From Myroides odoratus DSM 2801 (GTDB taxonomy: Bacteria > Bacteroidota > Bacteroidia > Flavobacteriales > Flavobacteriaceae): DNA of 64,000 bases. The notes below the pieces were generated by a model. That model did not search any database, was not told where the DNA came from, and worked only from the letters and a program-made list of their open reading frames with translations. Position 1 is the first letter of the stretch. Each line of letters starts with the position of its first letter. This document shows positions 7,575 to 18,257 of the stretch, piece after piece. The stretch lies in the NCBI RefSeq assembly GCF_000243275.1, contig NZ_CM001437.1, positions 1,337,100 through 1,401,099 on the forward strand, in the 5' to 3' direction. Made by a program: the position numbers and the translations under genes.

Positions 7575-9698
7575 TTAAAATCCTAATTTATATTGTAACT
7601 TAATAAAGAAGCTCGTTCCATATCCAATTGGATTTGTTGTTGAGCCTCCTGCGTGTGCTGTAGCTCCACTCGTTGTTGAGCGAATATCTTTGATATCAAA
7701 TAAGTTTCTCACTCCTACTGTTGCATACAACATATTTTTGAAGAACGGTTGTCTTACACTAAAGTCTAACCAAGAATAACTTTCTTGTTTTCCTTTTGCA
7801 TAATACTCTCCAAACTCATCTGATCCTTTTTTGAAACGTTCCTCTTCTCCATTAAATTTATAGTATAAAGAAAAATTAGTTCCCGTTTTCTCCAAACGAT
7901 AGTTGATGTTTGCTGTTACTTCAGGAGTATATAAATACTTATCAGTTCCTTTAGGTGCTTTGTGAATTTCTTGAGAAACTCCTGACATCGTAAAACCAAG
8001 ACCAAAATCAAAAGAATTCCAGCTCAATTGACTCAAGAACGTTGCTCCAATATTGCGGTATAAATCTGTATTCTCGTAAATGAATTTCAATCCATCTGGA
8101 TTTACAACCTCAATTAAATCAATCTTATCCGAAACCTCTAAATAACGACCTGTTAAACTGTTACTCAATTCGATATTATCTCCCAATGAAAACGTTTTCT
8201 TAAAGTTTAAAAATAACGTTTTCCCTTTTTCTGGTTTTAAATTTTCGTTCCCTTGTAAATCGTGATTCACATCAACAAAGTACGTATACAATTCTTCATA
8301 ATTTGGCAAACGAGGAGAAGTACCAATTGTACCGCGAATCTCGTAATCACCTGGAAGAACGTATTTCAATACCAAGCTCATAGCATGTTGACTGTCAAAT
8401 GTATTTGAAGTCATCAAGCGATACCCTGGACGAACCATCAAGCGCGGTAAAACATTGATTTCAGAGGAAGCATAAAAATCATAGCTTCCCAATGCTTTTT
8501 TCTGTGGATTTTCAGCTAGCTGTTCTGACATGGCAGAAAAACCATTCGTATAGGCTATCTCGTATCCTACTTGAAATTTCGCTGCATCTAATTTGATAAA
8601 GTCACTAAACGTACCTCTTGAGAAAAACACTTCTCTACTTTCACTTTTAAATGAGCTTTTATCAAATTTTTCATCGTACATAATACGATATCTATATTTA
8701 TTGGTCTCTCTTTCTTGTTTTTGATAAGAGAAAGATAAATCAAATCGCAACCAATCATTCCAATTTCCAGATGTATTCAATACATTCGACCAACGTTGTG
8801 TATTCAAAATACGGTCTACCGCTACTGGATTAATTGTTTCAAAGATTGGATCTTCATTAATATTGAACAATTTAGCATAGTCTTTCATGCGCTCATCAAA
8901 GTATTCAAACTTATAATACACGCGATAAGACTTATGGTGATAGTTTAAAAAACCTTTTACGTTATTTTGATTTTTTGGCAACCACTCATGTCCTCTTTTA
9001 TCTTCATCACCATAGTAGGTAAATCCTTTTCTATCGTCATACCATCCTTTAAAATCATTATGCGTATAGGAGATACTAGCATATAAATTATCATTGATAT
9101 TATGTCCCACAGTAATACCCTGAATATGCTTCCCTTTATTCTTTAGGTCATATTCACTTCCTACAGTTTCTTCTTGTACAAAGAAATTGACATTCCAATC
9201 GTTGATGTTATTCTTTTTCGTGATGATATTGATAATTCCCGTTACTGCATTAGCACCATAATCAACCCCCATTGCTCCTTCAACGATTTCAATCTGTTCA
9301 ATATCGTCAAGATTGATTTGCGTTAAGTCCGTGTTGTTTCCGAATCCTTCATCTGAAATCATCGGTACGTTATCAATTAGAATGGTAAAATATTGGGCGT
9401 CTAGACCAAACATTTTAACGGTTGAACGACCTGTACCCGCATTAGGTAAAATAGAAATATTCATTACTTGATTTAAAGCATCCGCTAAAGTAACAGCGCC
9501 TAAATTTTCAATTCTTTGCCTATTTAGAACAGTTACGTTGTTGACAGCTTTATTGATCGACTGAGGATTATATTGACCCGAAATTACAATTTCTTCCAAC
9601 TTTTGGTCTGGCTCTTTGATCGTATCATTTGTTTGAGCAACTACAGTCGAACTTAAAGTAAGTAAGGTACCTGTTGCAAGCAGTAGTGAACGTTTCAT
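7575..9698 (-). CDS. TonB-dependent outer-membrane receptor, probably for haem (HmuR-like)
   Basis: 707 aa. Signal peptide cleaved after VVAQ (about residue 22), then a TonB-box-like EEIVISGQ, a plug domain (about 45-160, including DNVPMISDEGFG and the EIVEGAMGVDYGANAVTGIINI signature), and a 22-strand-type barrel ending in Phe (KLQYKLGF). It is the first gene of a two-gene operon with the HmuY-family lipoprotein, which supports haem or haemoprotein import driven by TonB-ExbBD; without that neighbour the ligand would be unknown. Upstream are a TAnnTTTG box and a 17-bp perfect inverted repeat, suggesting regulated expression. Confidence 0.88.
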   Translation of the reverse strand: MKRSLLLATGTLLTLSSTVVAQTNDTIKEPDQKLEEIVISGQYNPQSINKAVNNVTVLNRQRIENLGAVTLADALNQVMNISILPNAGTGRSTVKMFGLDAQYFTILIDNVPMISDEGFGNNTDLTQINLDDIEQIEIVEGAMGVDYGANAVTGIINIITKKNNINDWNVNFFVQEETVGSEYDLKNKGKHIQGITVGHNINDNLYASISYTHNDFKGWYDDRKGFTYYGDEDKRGHEWLPKNQNNVKGFLNYHHKSYRVYYKFEYFDERMKDYAKLFNINEDPIFETINPVAVDRILNTQRWSNVLNTSGNWNDWLRFDLSFSYQKQERETNKYRYRIMYDEKFDKSSFKSESREVFFSRGTFSDFIKLDAAKFQVGYEIAYTNGFSAMSEQLAENPQKKALGSYDFYASSEINVLPRLMVRPGYRLMTSNTFDSQHAMSLVLKYVLPGDYEIRGTIGTSPRLPNYEELYTYFVDVNHDLQGNENLKPEKGKTLFLNFKKTFSLGDNIELSNSLTGRYLEVSDKIDLIEVVNPDGLKFIYENTDLYRNIGATFLSQLSWNSFDFGLGFTMSGVSQEIHKAPKGTDKYLYTPEVTANINYRLEKTGTNFSLYYKFNGEEERFKKGSDEFGEYYAKGKQESYSWLDFSVRQPFFKNMLYATVGVRNLFDIKDIRSTTSGATAHAGGSTTNPIGYGTSFFIKLQYKLGF

Positions 9699-9737
9699 TT
9701 ATATGTAAAGTCTTTTATTTAGATAGATTCTTAATTG

Positions 9738-9745
9738 CAAAGATA
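9738..9745 (-). promoter_or_regulatory. -7 box of the haem receptor operon
   Basis: The minus strand reads TATCTTTG, a full TAnnTTTG match, 39 bp before the ATG at 9698. The -33 region coincides with the inverted repeat at 9748-9786 and lacks a TTG. Confidence 0.55.
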
Positions 9746-9747
9746 AG

Positions 9748-9786
9748 AAAATATATTATTTAAATTGATTTTAAATAATATATTTT
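9748..9786. promoter_or_regulatory. Perfect 17-bp inverted repeat, candidate operator
   Basis: The arms at 9748-9764 and 9770-9786 are exact complements (AAAATATATTATTTAAA and its complement) around TTGAT. It begins 2 bp upstream of the receptor operon's -7 box and covers the -33 region, where a repressor such as Fur would bind. The gene above it already has its own terminator at 9794-9820, so this repeat is not needed for termination. Identity of the regulator is inference. Confidence 0.6.
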
Positions 9787-9793
9787 TAATAAA

Positions 9794-9820
9794 AAAAGCG
9801 AAGTTAACAACTTCGCTTTT
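9794..9820 (-). terminator. Terminator after ctlX
   Basis: AAAAGCGAAGTT (9794-9805) and AACTTCGCTTTT (9809-9820) form a perfect 12-bp stem with a 3-nt loop. It ends the minus-strand amidinohydrolase pair. Confidence 0.88.
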
Positions 9821-9839
9821 CAATCTATACGCTGAGCTT

Positions 9840-10775
9840 CTAGTTTTTAGGTAAGAACACTTCCGCCATCATGCATCTTGCACTTCCACCACCACATGCT
9901 TCAATAGTATCTAAGCTGCTGTGTAGAATTTTTGCGTGTTTTTCAAGTGTTTTAATCTGTCCATCTGTTAAGCTATTATAAGCTTGTGTAGACATCACCA
10001 AGTATTTTTCGTCATTTGCACCTAATACTTGCAACATATTACCTGCAAAATTGTTTACTTGATCTTCTGTAATAAGAACAACTTCTTTTCCAGATTCTTT
10101 TAAGTGATTCAAGACAATTTTTCTCTCTTGTTTATCATCAATTGTATCAGCACAAATAACGGCGAATGTATCCCCTAAACACATCATTACATTGGTGTGG
10201 TAGATATTTTTACGCTCCCCATCAACGGTTTGGAATGCTTCAAAGATAACAGGGTTCATTTCAAAATCTTCACAAAACTCAATCACTAAGCCTTCATCTG
10301 CACGTGGAGATAAAGCACAATAAGCGATTTCATTCGTTCTGTCTAATAAAAGGTTTCCTGTTCCTTCTAAAAACAAATCGTCTTCTTCCGCAGACGTATA
10401 ATCCCAAATATCGTTGATTTCAAATCCTTGTTCCTCTAAAATATCCAAGATATCTTCACGTCTTTCTAATCGTCTGTTTTCAGCAAACATAGGATACAAA
10501 ACAACTTCTCCAGATTCGTGGAAAGAGATCCAGTTGTTTGGAAAAATACTATCTGGTGTATCCGGATCTACTGTATCATCTACTACCGTAACATGTACTC
10601 CTACAGCGCGTAACTTTTCAACGAAAGCATCAAATTCTTGTTGTGCTTTTGCATTTACTGTTGCTGGAGTTAAATTGTCTAAAACCTTTTGGTAATAGTT
10701 ATTCACTGCTGTTTGCTCATTCATACGAAAAGCAACAGGACGAATCATCAGAATATTATTTGTTATCTGTTTCAT
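9840..10775 (-). CDS. ctlX: CtlX-type citrulline/arginine-superfamily hydrolase
   Basis: 311 aa from the ATG at 10775; a longer reading frame begins with TTG at 10784, overlapping nothing useful, and ATG is preferred. It belongs to the amidinotransferase/arginine deiminase fold. Visible conserved positions are PDSIFPNNW (74-82), LEGTG (136-140), His193 (IYHTN) and the likely nucleophile Cys301 (GGSARCM). CtlX is named for citrulline utilisation in Francisella-like systems; the activity in Flavobacteria has not been established as far as I know. It starts 10 bp after the related gene upstream, so the two are an operon. Confidence 0.8.
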   Translation of the reverse strand: MKQITNNILMIRPVAFRMNEQTAVNNYYQKVLDNLTPATVNAKAQQEFDAFVEKLRAVGVHVTVVDDTVDPDTPDSIFPNNWISFHESGEVVLYPMFAENRRLERREDILDILEEQGFEINDIWDYTSAEEDDLFLEGTGNLLLDRTNEIAYCALSPRADEGLVIEFCEDFEMNPVIFEAFQTVDGERKNIYHTNVMMCLGDTFAVICADTIDDKQERKIVLNHLKESGKEVVLITEDQVNNFAGNMLQVLGANDEKYLVMSTQAYNSLTDGQIKTLEKHAKILHSSLDTIEACGGGSARCMMAEVFLPKN

Positions 10776-10785
10776 ACTATTCAAA

Positions 10786-11700
10786 TTAATCTCTTATTAA
10801 AGGCAGTGTAGAACATCTCAATAAACCTTCTTGTTTTGCAATTTCGGCATATGGGATTTCCTCTACTGTAATATTATGGTTTCTTAACCAATTGTTCAAA
10901 CGAGTAAAGTTTCGTTCTGATACAACAACGTCTGGAGCGATAGAGAAGATATTTGAATTCATGTTATACATTTCTTCTCTTGTAATTTGGAACAAATTCG
11001 CTTCACCAAAGATATCAACTAAATATTGATATTCCTTCTCATCATAAAAACCTCCTTTATAGATAATCGCTTTATCCAAACCTACGGGTTGGAAACAACA
11101 ATCTAAATGTAGGGCATTGTCTCTTGGTTCTACTTTTGATTTAACTAAATCAAAGCTCTTGATTATCTTATTTGGAAATAATTCACGAATAAATTCAACG
11201 CCTAATTCGTTGGTACGAGCAGTAATATAATTGCGATAATCTGGACGTTTGTATGATCCAATAAAGATATGATCATTCCACAACATTACATCACCACCTT
11301 CGAAATGCATTTCCTCTGGTGCGGATATAATATCGTTGGAATTTATTTGGTCTAAAACGTAGTTTATAGCGTCTAATTCTCTGTCTCGATCGGGAAGTAT
11401 ATTGGCTTTGATAAATTTATTATCAATCACGAATCCAATGTCTCGAGTAAAGATTTGATTGTAGTCTTCAATAATTTCAGGTCGATATACCTTTACCTCG
11501 TATTTTTCAAAAACCTGATTAAAAGCTTCCATCTCACGTACCATATCAGCTTCAACTGGATAGGTACCTGCTTTGATATGTTCCAGTGATTTCGGATCAT
11601 AAGCTTCTTCAATTGTTGGGGTGGGTCCATTACTAACGGCAGTGCCTAGGACCACAGCCCGCAAACGAGAGGTTTCATTTTTTACATTTAATTGTAACAT
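10786..11700 (-). CDS. Dimethylarginine dimethylaminohydrolase-family amidinohydrolase
   Basis: 304 aa, arginine-modifying enzyme fold. Conserved parts: FTRD (84-87), FEGGD (133-137), the catalytic-type His198 in HLDCCFQP, and the nucleophile-type Cys296 in LLRCSTLPL near the C-terminus. Such enzymes act on the guanidino carbon of arginine derivatives (DDAH makes citrulline from methylated arginine; arginine deiminase makes citrulline from arginine). Which substrate is used is not readable from sequence. Together with ctlX directly downstream it forms a two-step or paired guanidino/ureido-hydrolysing operon. A -7 box lies 17 bp before the ATG. Confidence 0.8.
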   Translation of the reverse strand: MLQLNVKNETSRLRAVVLGTAVSNGPTPTIEEAYDPKSLEHIKAGTYPVEADMVREMEAFNQVFEKYEVKVYRPEIIEDYNQIFTRDIGFVIDNKFIKANILPDRDRELDAINYVLDQINSNDIISAPEEMHFEGGDVMLWNDHIFIGSYKRPDYRNYITARTNELGVEFIRELFPNKIIKSFDLVKSKVEPRDNALHLDCCFQPVGLDKAIIYKGGFYDEKEYQYLVDIFGEANLFQITREEMYNMNSNIFSIAPDVVVSERNFTRLNNWLRNHNITVEEIPYAEIAKQEGLLRCSTLPLIRD

Positions 11701-11716
11701 ATGCTGTCATTTTGTA

Positions 11717-11724
11717 CAAATATA
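11717..11724 (-). promoter_or_regulatory. -7 box of the amidinohydrolase operon
   Basis: TATATTTG on the minus strand, a full TAnnTTTG match, giving a very short predicted leader before the ATG at 11700. No -33 TTG is visible. Confidence 0.5.
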
Positions 11725-11878
11725 GTAAAACCCCTTTTGATAAAAAGTTGTTTTTGTGTGTTTTTACTTTTTTCTAGCGGTAGGATGAAAGTATGCATAA
11801 TCCTGTTCGGCATTCATCGAAATAACCATGCACTACGATCAGTAATTTCCAAACCTCCTATCACTCAAAATCAATAAA

Positions 11879-11906
11879 AAAAGGAAATGATTGCTCATTT
11901 CCTTTT
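11879..11906 (-). terminator. Terminator after gltA
   Basis: AAAAGGAAATGA (11879-11890) and TCATTTCCTTTT (11895-11906) form a perfect 12-bp stem around TTGC. It lies 22 bp past the citrate synthase stop codon. Confidence 0.88.
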
Positions 11907-11928
11907 CTATTTTATGCTGGACATCAAA

Positions 11929-13215
11929 TTATTTTCTTTGGTCCATTGGAACAAATTCTCTTAAAGGTTCTCCAACATACAATTGACGTGGACGTCCGAT
12001 AGGTTCTTTGTTGATTCTCATTTCTTTCCATTGTGCGATCCATCCTGGTAAACGACCGATAGCAAACATTACAGTAAACATCTCTGTTGGGATACCTAAT
12101 GCTCTATAGATAATTCCAGAGTAGAAATCTACGTTTGGATATAAGTGACGATCTACGAAGTAAGGATCTTTTAATGCTGCTGCTTCTAATTGTTTAGCAA
12201 TATCTAAAACAGGATCATCAACTCCTAGTTTAGCTAATACTTCATCTGCAGCTTTTTTAATGATACGTGCTCTTGGATCGAAGTTTTTGTAAACGCGGTG
12301 ACCGAATCCCATTAAACGGAACGGATCATCTTTGTCTTTTGCTTTGTTGATATATTTCTCAACATCACCACCATCATTTTGGATTGCTTCTAACATCTCA
12401 AGTACTGCTTGGTTAGCACCACCGTGAAGTGGTCCCCAAAGTGCAGATACTCCAGCTGAAATTGAAGCAAATAATCCAGCATGCGATGAACCTACCATTC
12501 TTACTGTAGCAGTAGAACAGTTTTGTTCGTGATCAGCATGTAATATAAATAATTTATCTACTGCGTTTTTAATAACTGGATCCATTTCATATGGTTCCGT
12601 TGGCAAAGCAAACATTAACTGTAAGAAACTATCTACATAACTTTTTGTGTTATCATAATAGTTCAATGGGTATCCTTTTGCTTTTCTATATGTCCATGTT
12701 GCAATAACTAAGAATTTACTCATCGTTTTGCACACAGCTTCATATAAGCTCTTTTCACAGTCTGCATCAACAACTTTTGGGTTAAAAGCAGTTAGCGCGC
12801 TTGTTAAAGAAGCTAATACACCCATTGGGTGTGCTGTTTTCGGGAATCCGTCAATGATATTTTTCATTTCTTCGTTTACTAACGAATACTTGCGAATATC
12901 TTTTTCAAATTGAGTTAATTGCTCTTGCGTTGGTAACTCTCCGAAAATAATTAAATAAGAAACTTCTAAAAAGTTAGATTTAGCAGCAAGGTCCTCGATT
13001 GAATAGCCTCTATATCTTAAAATTCCTTGTTCTCCATCTAGGAAAGTAATTGCACTTTGGCATGAACCAGAATTTTTATATCCTGGATCTAAAGTGATAG
13101 CCCCTGTTAAAGCACGTAATTTTAAGATATCAATTGCTACTTCGTTTTCAGTACCAACTAATACTGGCAGTTCGTGTCTTTGACCATCAACTTCTATAAA
13201 AGCTGTTTTAGACAT
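11929..13215 (-). CDS. gltA: Citrate synthase
   Basis: 428 aa, the length of the hexameric type II bacterial enzyme. It condenses oxaloacetate and acetyl-CoA in the TCA cycle. The three catalytic residues are in place: His264 (GPLHGG), His306 (GFGHRVY) and Asp363 (NVDFYSG). It has its own terminator and a 280-bp upstream gap after eno, so it is probably a single transcript. A near-consensus box (TATCTTTC on the minus strand, 13280-13287) and a small AAAACATT/AATGTTTT hairpin (13252-13270) lie in the upstream gap. Confidence 0.97.
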   Translation of the reverse strand: MSKTAFIEVDGQRHELPVLVGTENEVAIDILKLRALTGAITLDPGYKNSGSCQSAITFLDGEQGILRYRGYSIEDLAAKSNFLEVSYLIIFGELPTQEQLTQFEKDIRKYSLVNEEMKNIIDGFPKTAHPMGVLASLTSALTAFNPKVVDADCEKSLYEAVCKTMSKFLVIATWTYRKAKGYPLNYYDNTKSYVDSFLQLMFALPTEPYEMDPVIKNAVDKLFILHADHEQNCSTATVRMVGSSHAGLFASISAGVSALWGPLHGGANQAVLEMLEAIQNDGGDVEKYINKAKDKDDPFRLMGFGHRVYKNFDPRARIIKKAADEVLAKLGVDDPVLDIAKQLEAAALKDPYFVDRHLYPNVDFYSGIIYRALGIPTEMFTVMFAIGRLPGWIAQWKEMRINKEPIGRPRQLYVGEPLREFVPMDQRK

Positions 13216-13444
13216 ATTGTTATTTTTTATTTACTTTTTATTTATATAATTAAAACATTTAAAATGTTTTTTGCAGTTGGAAAGATAAGAAATATTATGC
13301 TTACATACAAGATATAAAAGCTAATAATAATCATTGATTCACAACATTTTCGATACAATTTCTATAAAAATATATTGTTAGAAACAATTGTATTTCAATC
13401 TACAATATACTATTAAAAAAATAATAAATAAGTAGATTTTTTAC

Positions 13445-13480
13445 AAAAAAAGCTCCAACATGATAAGTTGGAGCTTTTTT
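13445..13480 (-). terminator. Terminator after eno
   Basis: GCTCCAAC (13452-13459) pairs with GTTGGAGC (13467-13474), extended by A- and T-runs on both sides, with a 7-nt loop. It follows the enolase stop codon at 13496. Confidence 0.9.
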
Positions 13481-13495
13481 ATTAATTTGATAAAA

Positions 13496-14806
<1,311 letters not shown>

Positions 14807-14894
14807 TTAGTCTAGGGTATCTGTGGTAGATTACCGTTGACTCTTGTGTTGTGTATTTTACTTTTTCAAATCCTTTTAGCAAGAAAAGGAGGTT

Positions 14895-16004
14895 TTAATT
14901 TTTACTCATATTCGAAACGAAATCGTCGAATAAATATCTTGAATCGTGTGGTCCAGGACTAGATTCTGGGTGGTATTGAACAGAGAAAACTGCTTTGTTT
15001 TTCATGCGTACACCAGCCACCGTTTGGTCATTTAAATGCAAATGTGAAATTTCTAAGGTTGGGTGGTTTGTCAACTCCTCTTTAATCACAGCAAATCCAT
15101 GGTTTTGAGATGTAATTTCTCCTTTACCAGTCAATACATTTAATACCGGGTGGTTTACTCCTCTATGTCCACTGAACATTTTGTAAGTACCTACACCTTG
15201 AGATAAACAGATTAACTGATGACCTAAACAAATACCAAAAACAGGTAAATTTCCTTCTACAACTTGTTTAACTACCGTTAATACTCCTTTATCTGCTAAA
15301 GCTTGTGGATCACCAGGCCCGTTAGATAAGAAGATTCCGTTTGGATTGAAAGCCAATAAGTCTTCATACGAACTGTTGTATGGAAATACTTGGATATAGC
15401 AATCGCGCTCCGCTAAACAACGTAAGATATTTGTTTTGATCCCAAGATCTAAAACAGATACACGGTATTTGCTTTCTGGGTTACCATAAAAATAAGGTTC
15501 TTTTGTAGAAACCACAGAAGAAAGTTCTAATCCTTCCATAGAAGGTACTTCTTTCAATAAAGCTTTTAGTTCTTCAACTGATTTACCATCTGTGCTCAAA
15601 ACGGCGTTCATTGCACCATTGTCACGGATATAAGCAGTTAAAGCTCTTGTATCCACATCAGAGATAGCTACTAATTGATGAGCATCAAAATAATCGTATA
15701 AACTACCATCTGCACCAGGGCGAGAATATTCGTAGCTAAAGTTCTTACATACTAATCCAGCAATCTTGATTCCATCAGAATCTACTTCATCTGTATTAAC
15801 TCCGTAGTTACCGATATGAGGATTAGTAGAAAGCATAATTTGTCCGTAGTATGACGGATCAGTAAATACTTCTTGATACCCTGTCATTCCAGTATTAAAG
15901 CAAATTTCACCAAAAGCGGTTCCTTTAATACCAATTGATTTCCCATAAAAAACGGTGCCATCTGCTAAAACAATGATACCGTCTTCTTTTCTTTTATATT
16001 CCAT
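14895..16004 (-). CDS. carA: Carbamoyl-phosphate synthase small (glutaminase) subunit
   Basis: 369 aa. It supplies ammonia from glutamine to CarB for arginine and pyrimidine synthesis. The class I glutamine amidotransferase triad is complete: Cys259 in FGICLGHQL, His345 and Glu347 in YHPESSPGPHD. The N-terminal CarA domain (about 1-150) carries FGEICFNTGMTGYQE at 31-45. carB is not next to it in this window. It sits between the ribosomal cluster's terminator and eno, an arrangement I recall from other Flavobacteria. Confidence 0.97.
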   Translation of the reverse strand: MEYKRKEDGIIVLADGTVFYGKSIGIKGTAFGEICFNTGMTGYQEVFTDPSYYGQIMLSTNPHIGNYGVNTDEVDSDGIKIAGLVCKNFSYEYSRPGADGSLYDYFDAHQLVAISDVDTRALTAYIRDNGAMNAVLSTDGKSVEELKALLKEVPSMEGLELSSVVSTKEPYFYGNPESKYRVSVLDLGIKTNILRCLAERDCYIQVFPYNSSYEDLLAFNPNGIFLSNGPGDPQALADKGVLTVVKQVVEGNLPVFGICLGHQLICLSQGVGTYKMFSGHRGVNHPVLNVLTGKGEITSQNHGFAVIKEELTNHPTLEISHLHLNDQTVAGVRMKNKAVFSVQYHPESSPGPHDSRYLFDDFVSNMSKN

Positions 16005-16043
16005 GTGTAAGTTGTATTGTAGTGATGCAAAAATAAAGCAAAA

Positions 16044-16073
16044 AAAAGGACATTCTAAAAAGAATGTCCTTTT
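16044..16073 (-). terminator. Terminator at the end of the ribosomal protein cluster
   Basis: AAAAGGACATTCT (16044-16056) and AGAATGTCCTTTT (16061-16073) form a perfect 13-bp stem with an AAAA loop, 33 bp past the rplQ stop. It is the only clear terminator found between rpsL and carA. Confidence 0.92.
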
Positions 16074-16105
16074 AATTTTATAATGAAAACATATATAATG
16101 AATTA

Positions 16106-16585
16106 TTATTCATTTGTTTCTGTTTCAGTTGTAGTAGCTTCAGCTTGAGGAGCGTCAACAGTTTCAGCTTTCTTTCTACCTCTACGAGTAGTTTTCTTAG
16201 CTTCTTTCTTAGCTACATTGTAGATTTCGTTGAAGTCAACGAATTCAATCATAGCCATATCAGCGTTATCTCCTAAACGGTTACCTAACTTGATGATACG
16301 TGTATATCCTCCTGGACGATCACCAACTTTTTGAGCAACCTCTCTGAACAATTCAGTAACAGCTTCTTTGCTTCTCAAGTAAGAGAAAACAACACGACGA
16401 TTATGAGTATCGTCAGTTTTAGATTTAGTTACTAAAGGTTCAATATATTGTTTTAATGCTTTTGCTTTAGCTACAGTAGTATTGATACGCTTGTGCTCAA
16501 TCAAAGAACAAGCCATATTAGCTAACATAGAATTTCTATGTCCAGCTTTTCTACCTAAGTGATTTATTTTTTTTCCGTGTCTCAT
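16106..16585 (-). CDS. rplQ: 50S ribosomal protein L17
   Basis: 159 aa, longer than the 127 aa of E. coli. The core is at residues 1-118 ([20 protein letters not shown] at the start). After it comes a basic then Ala/Thr/Glu-rich tail, common in Bacteroidota L17. It binds 23S rRNA near the exit tunnel. Last gene of the 31-gene cluster, 33 bp after rpoA and just before the cluster's terminator. Confidence 0.97.
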   Translation of the reverse strand: MRHGKKINHLGRKAGHRNSMLANMACSLIEHKRINTTVAKAKALKQYIEPLVTKSKTDDTHNRRVVFSYLRSKEAVTELFREVAQKVGDRPGGYTRIIKLGNRLGDNADMAMIEFVDFNEIYNVAKKEAKKTTRRGRKKAETVDAPQAEATTTETETNE

Positions 16586-16618
16586 TGCGTTATCGAATTT
16601 AGACTTTAGCGGTCTAGA

Positions 16619-17611
16619 TTATTCTTTATCTAATTTGTATTTTGATAGATCCATACCAAAATTTAATCCTTTCACAGCAACTAATTCTTCTAATTCAGAT
16701 AATGACTTCTTACCGAAGTTTCTGAATTTCATCAAATCGTTTTTGTTGAAAGATACTAAATCTCCTAATGTATCTACTTCAGCCGCCTTTAAACAATTTA
16801 ACGCTCGAACTGAAAAATCTAAATCTACCAATTTAGTTTTTAGAAGCTGTCTCATATGCAATGATTCTTCATCGTATGATTCAGTTTGAGCAATTTCATC
16901 AGCCTCTAAAGTAATTCTCTCGTCTGAGAACAGCATAAAATGATGAATCAATGTTTTAGCTGCTTCTGTTAAGGCGTCTTTTGGATGAATAGAACCGTCT
17001 GTAATGATATCAAAAACTAACTTTTCGTAGTCAGTTTTTTGCTCCACACGGTAATTTTCTATAGCATACTTAACGTTCTTAACTGGAGTATAAATCGAAT
17101 CTGTGAAAATTGTTCCGATTGGTGCATTTGGTTTTCTATTCTCCTCTGCAGCAACGTAACCTCTACCCTTTTCGATTGTTAAATCCATTGTAATACTTAC
17201 ACTGCTTTCGCAATTGAAGATAACTAACTCCGGATTTAATACTTGGAAATTAGAAATATACTTCTGGAAATCACCAGCAGTCATTTGTTCTTTCCCTGAA
17301 AAAGTGATACTTACAGATTCATTATCTATATCTTCCACCTGACGTTTAAAACGTACTTGCTTAAGGTTAAGGATAATTTCAGTAACATCCTCAACAACAC
17401 CAGCGATGGTAGAAAATTCGTGATCAACTCCTTCGATACGTACTGAAGTAATAGCATACCCCTCTAACGAAGACAGAAGTACTCTTCTCAATGCATTACC
17501 AATAGTCAATCCATATCCCGGTTCTAAAGGTCTAAATTCGAATTTACCTCTAAAATCGGTCGAATCAATCATGATAACTTTATCGGGCTTTTGAAAATTA
17601 AATATTGCCAT
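16619..17611 (-). CDS. rpoA: RNA polymerase alpha subunit
   Basis: 330 aa, complete. The N-terminal dimerisation domain (about 1-235) contains [19 protein letters not shown], and the C-terminal domain (about 255-320) carries the helix-hairpin-helix region '[13 protein letters not shown]...[11 protein letters not shown]' that contacts UP elements and activators. It lies in the alpha cluster between rpsD and rplQ, the standard order, with 25 bp to rpsD. Confidence 0.98.
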   Translation of the reverse strand: MAIFNFQKPDKVIMIDSTDFRGKFEFRPLEPGYGLTIGNALRRVLLSSLEGYAITSVRIEGVDHEFSTIAGVVEDVTEIILNLKQVRFKRQVEDIDNESVSITFSGKEQMTAGDFQKYISNFQVLNPELVIFNCESSVSITMDLTIEKGRGYVAAEENRKPNAPIGTIFTDSIYTPVKNVKYAIENYRVEQKTDYEKLVFDIITDGSIHPKDALTEAAKTLIHHFMLFSDERITLEADEIAQTESYDEESLHMRQLLKTKLVDLDFSVRALNCLKAAEVDTLGDLVSFNKNDLMKFRNFGKKSLSELEELVAVKGLNFGMDLSKYKLDKE

Positions 17612-17636
17612 ATTTGTTTCGACTGAATGTCAATTA

Positions 17637-18242
17637 TTATTTGTTGTACAACTCTACGATTAACTGTTCTTTGATGTTTTCTGGAACTTGAAGTCTTTGA
17701 GGTACAGCAACGAAAGTACCTTCTAAAGTTTCAGGATTCCAAGTAATCCATTCGTAAACAGAACTAGAATTAGATAACGAACGTTCGATAACTTCTAAAG
17801 ATTTAGATTTTTCACGAACAGCAACTTTATCACCAGCTTTTAATTGGTAAGAAGGAATATTCACTACTTCACCGTTCACTGTGATATGTCTGTGAGAAAC
17901 TACTTGACGTGCAGCTCTACGAGAAGGAGCAATTCCCATTCTGTAAACTACGTTATCTAATCTCGATTCACACAATTGAATCAATACCTCACCAGTAACT
18001 CCACGAGCAGCCGCAGCTTTCTTGTAAATATTACGGAATTGCTTTTCTAAGATACCGTATGTGTATTTTGCTTTTTGTTTCTCCATTAACTGGATAGCAT
18101 ATTCAGATTTTTTAGCTCTTTTTTTAGCTAATCCGTGCTGTCCTGGAGGGTAGTTTCTTTTTTCGAATGATTTATCATCTCCGAAAATAGCTTCGCCGAA
18201 TTTACGAGCGATTTTTGTTTGTGGACCAGTATATCTTGCCAT
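17637..18242 (-). CDS. rpsD: 30S ribosomal protein S4
   Basis: 201 aa. A primary 16S rRNA binder. The S4 RNA-binding domain is at about 91-150 ([20 protein letters not shown]). The N-terminus has no paired Cys motif, so it is the zinc-free form. In E. coli S4 represses the alpha operon. Here an 84-bp gap separates it from rpsK, and that gap folds into a terminator-shaped hairpin, which suggests control of rpsD, rpoA and rplQ apart from the genes above. Confidence 0.97.
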   Translation of the reverse strand: MARYTGPQTKIARKFGEAIFGDDKSFEKRNYPPGQHGLAKKRAKKSEYAIQLMEKQKAKYTYGILEKQFRNIYKKAAAARGVTGEVLIQLCESRLDNVVYRMGIAPSRRAARQVVSHRHITVNGEVVNIPSYQLKAGDKVAVREKSKSLEVIERSLSNSSSVYEWITWNPETLEGTFVAVPQRLQVPENIKEQLIVELYNK

Positions 18243-18257
18243 TTTTCAAAATAAAAA

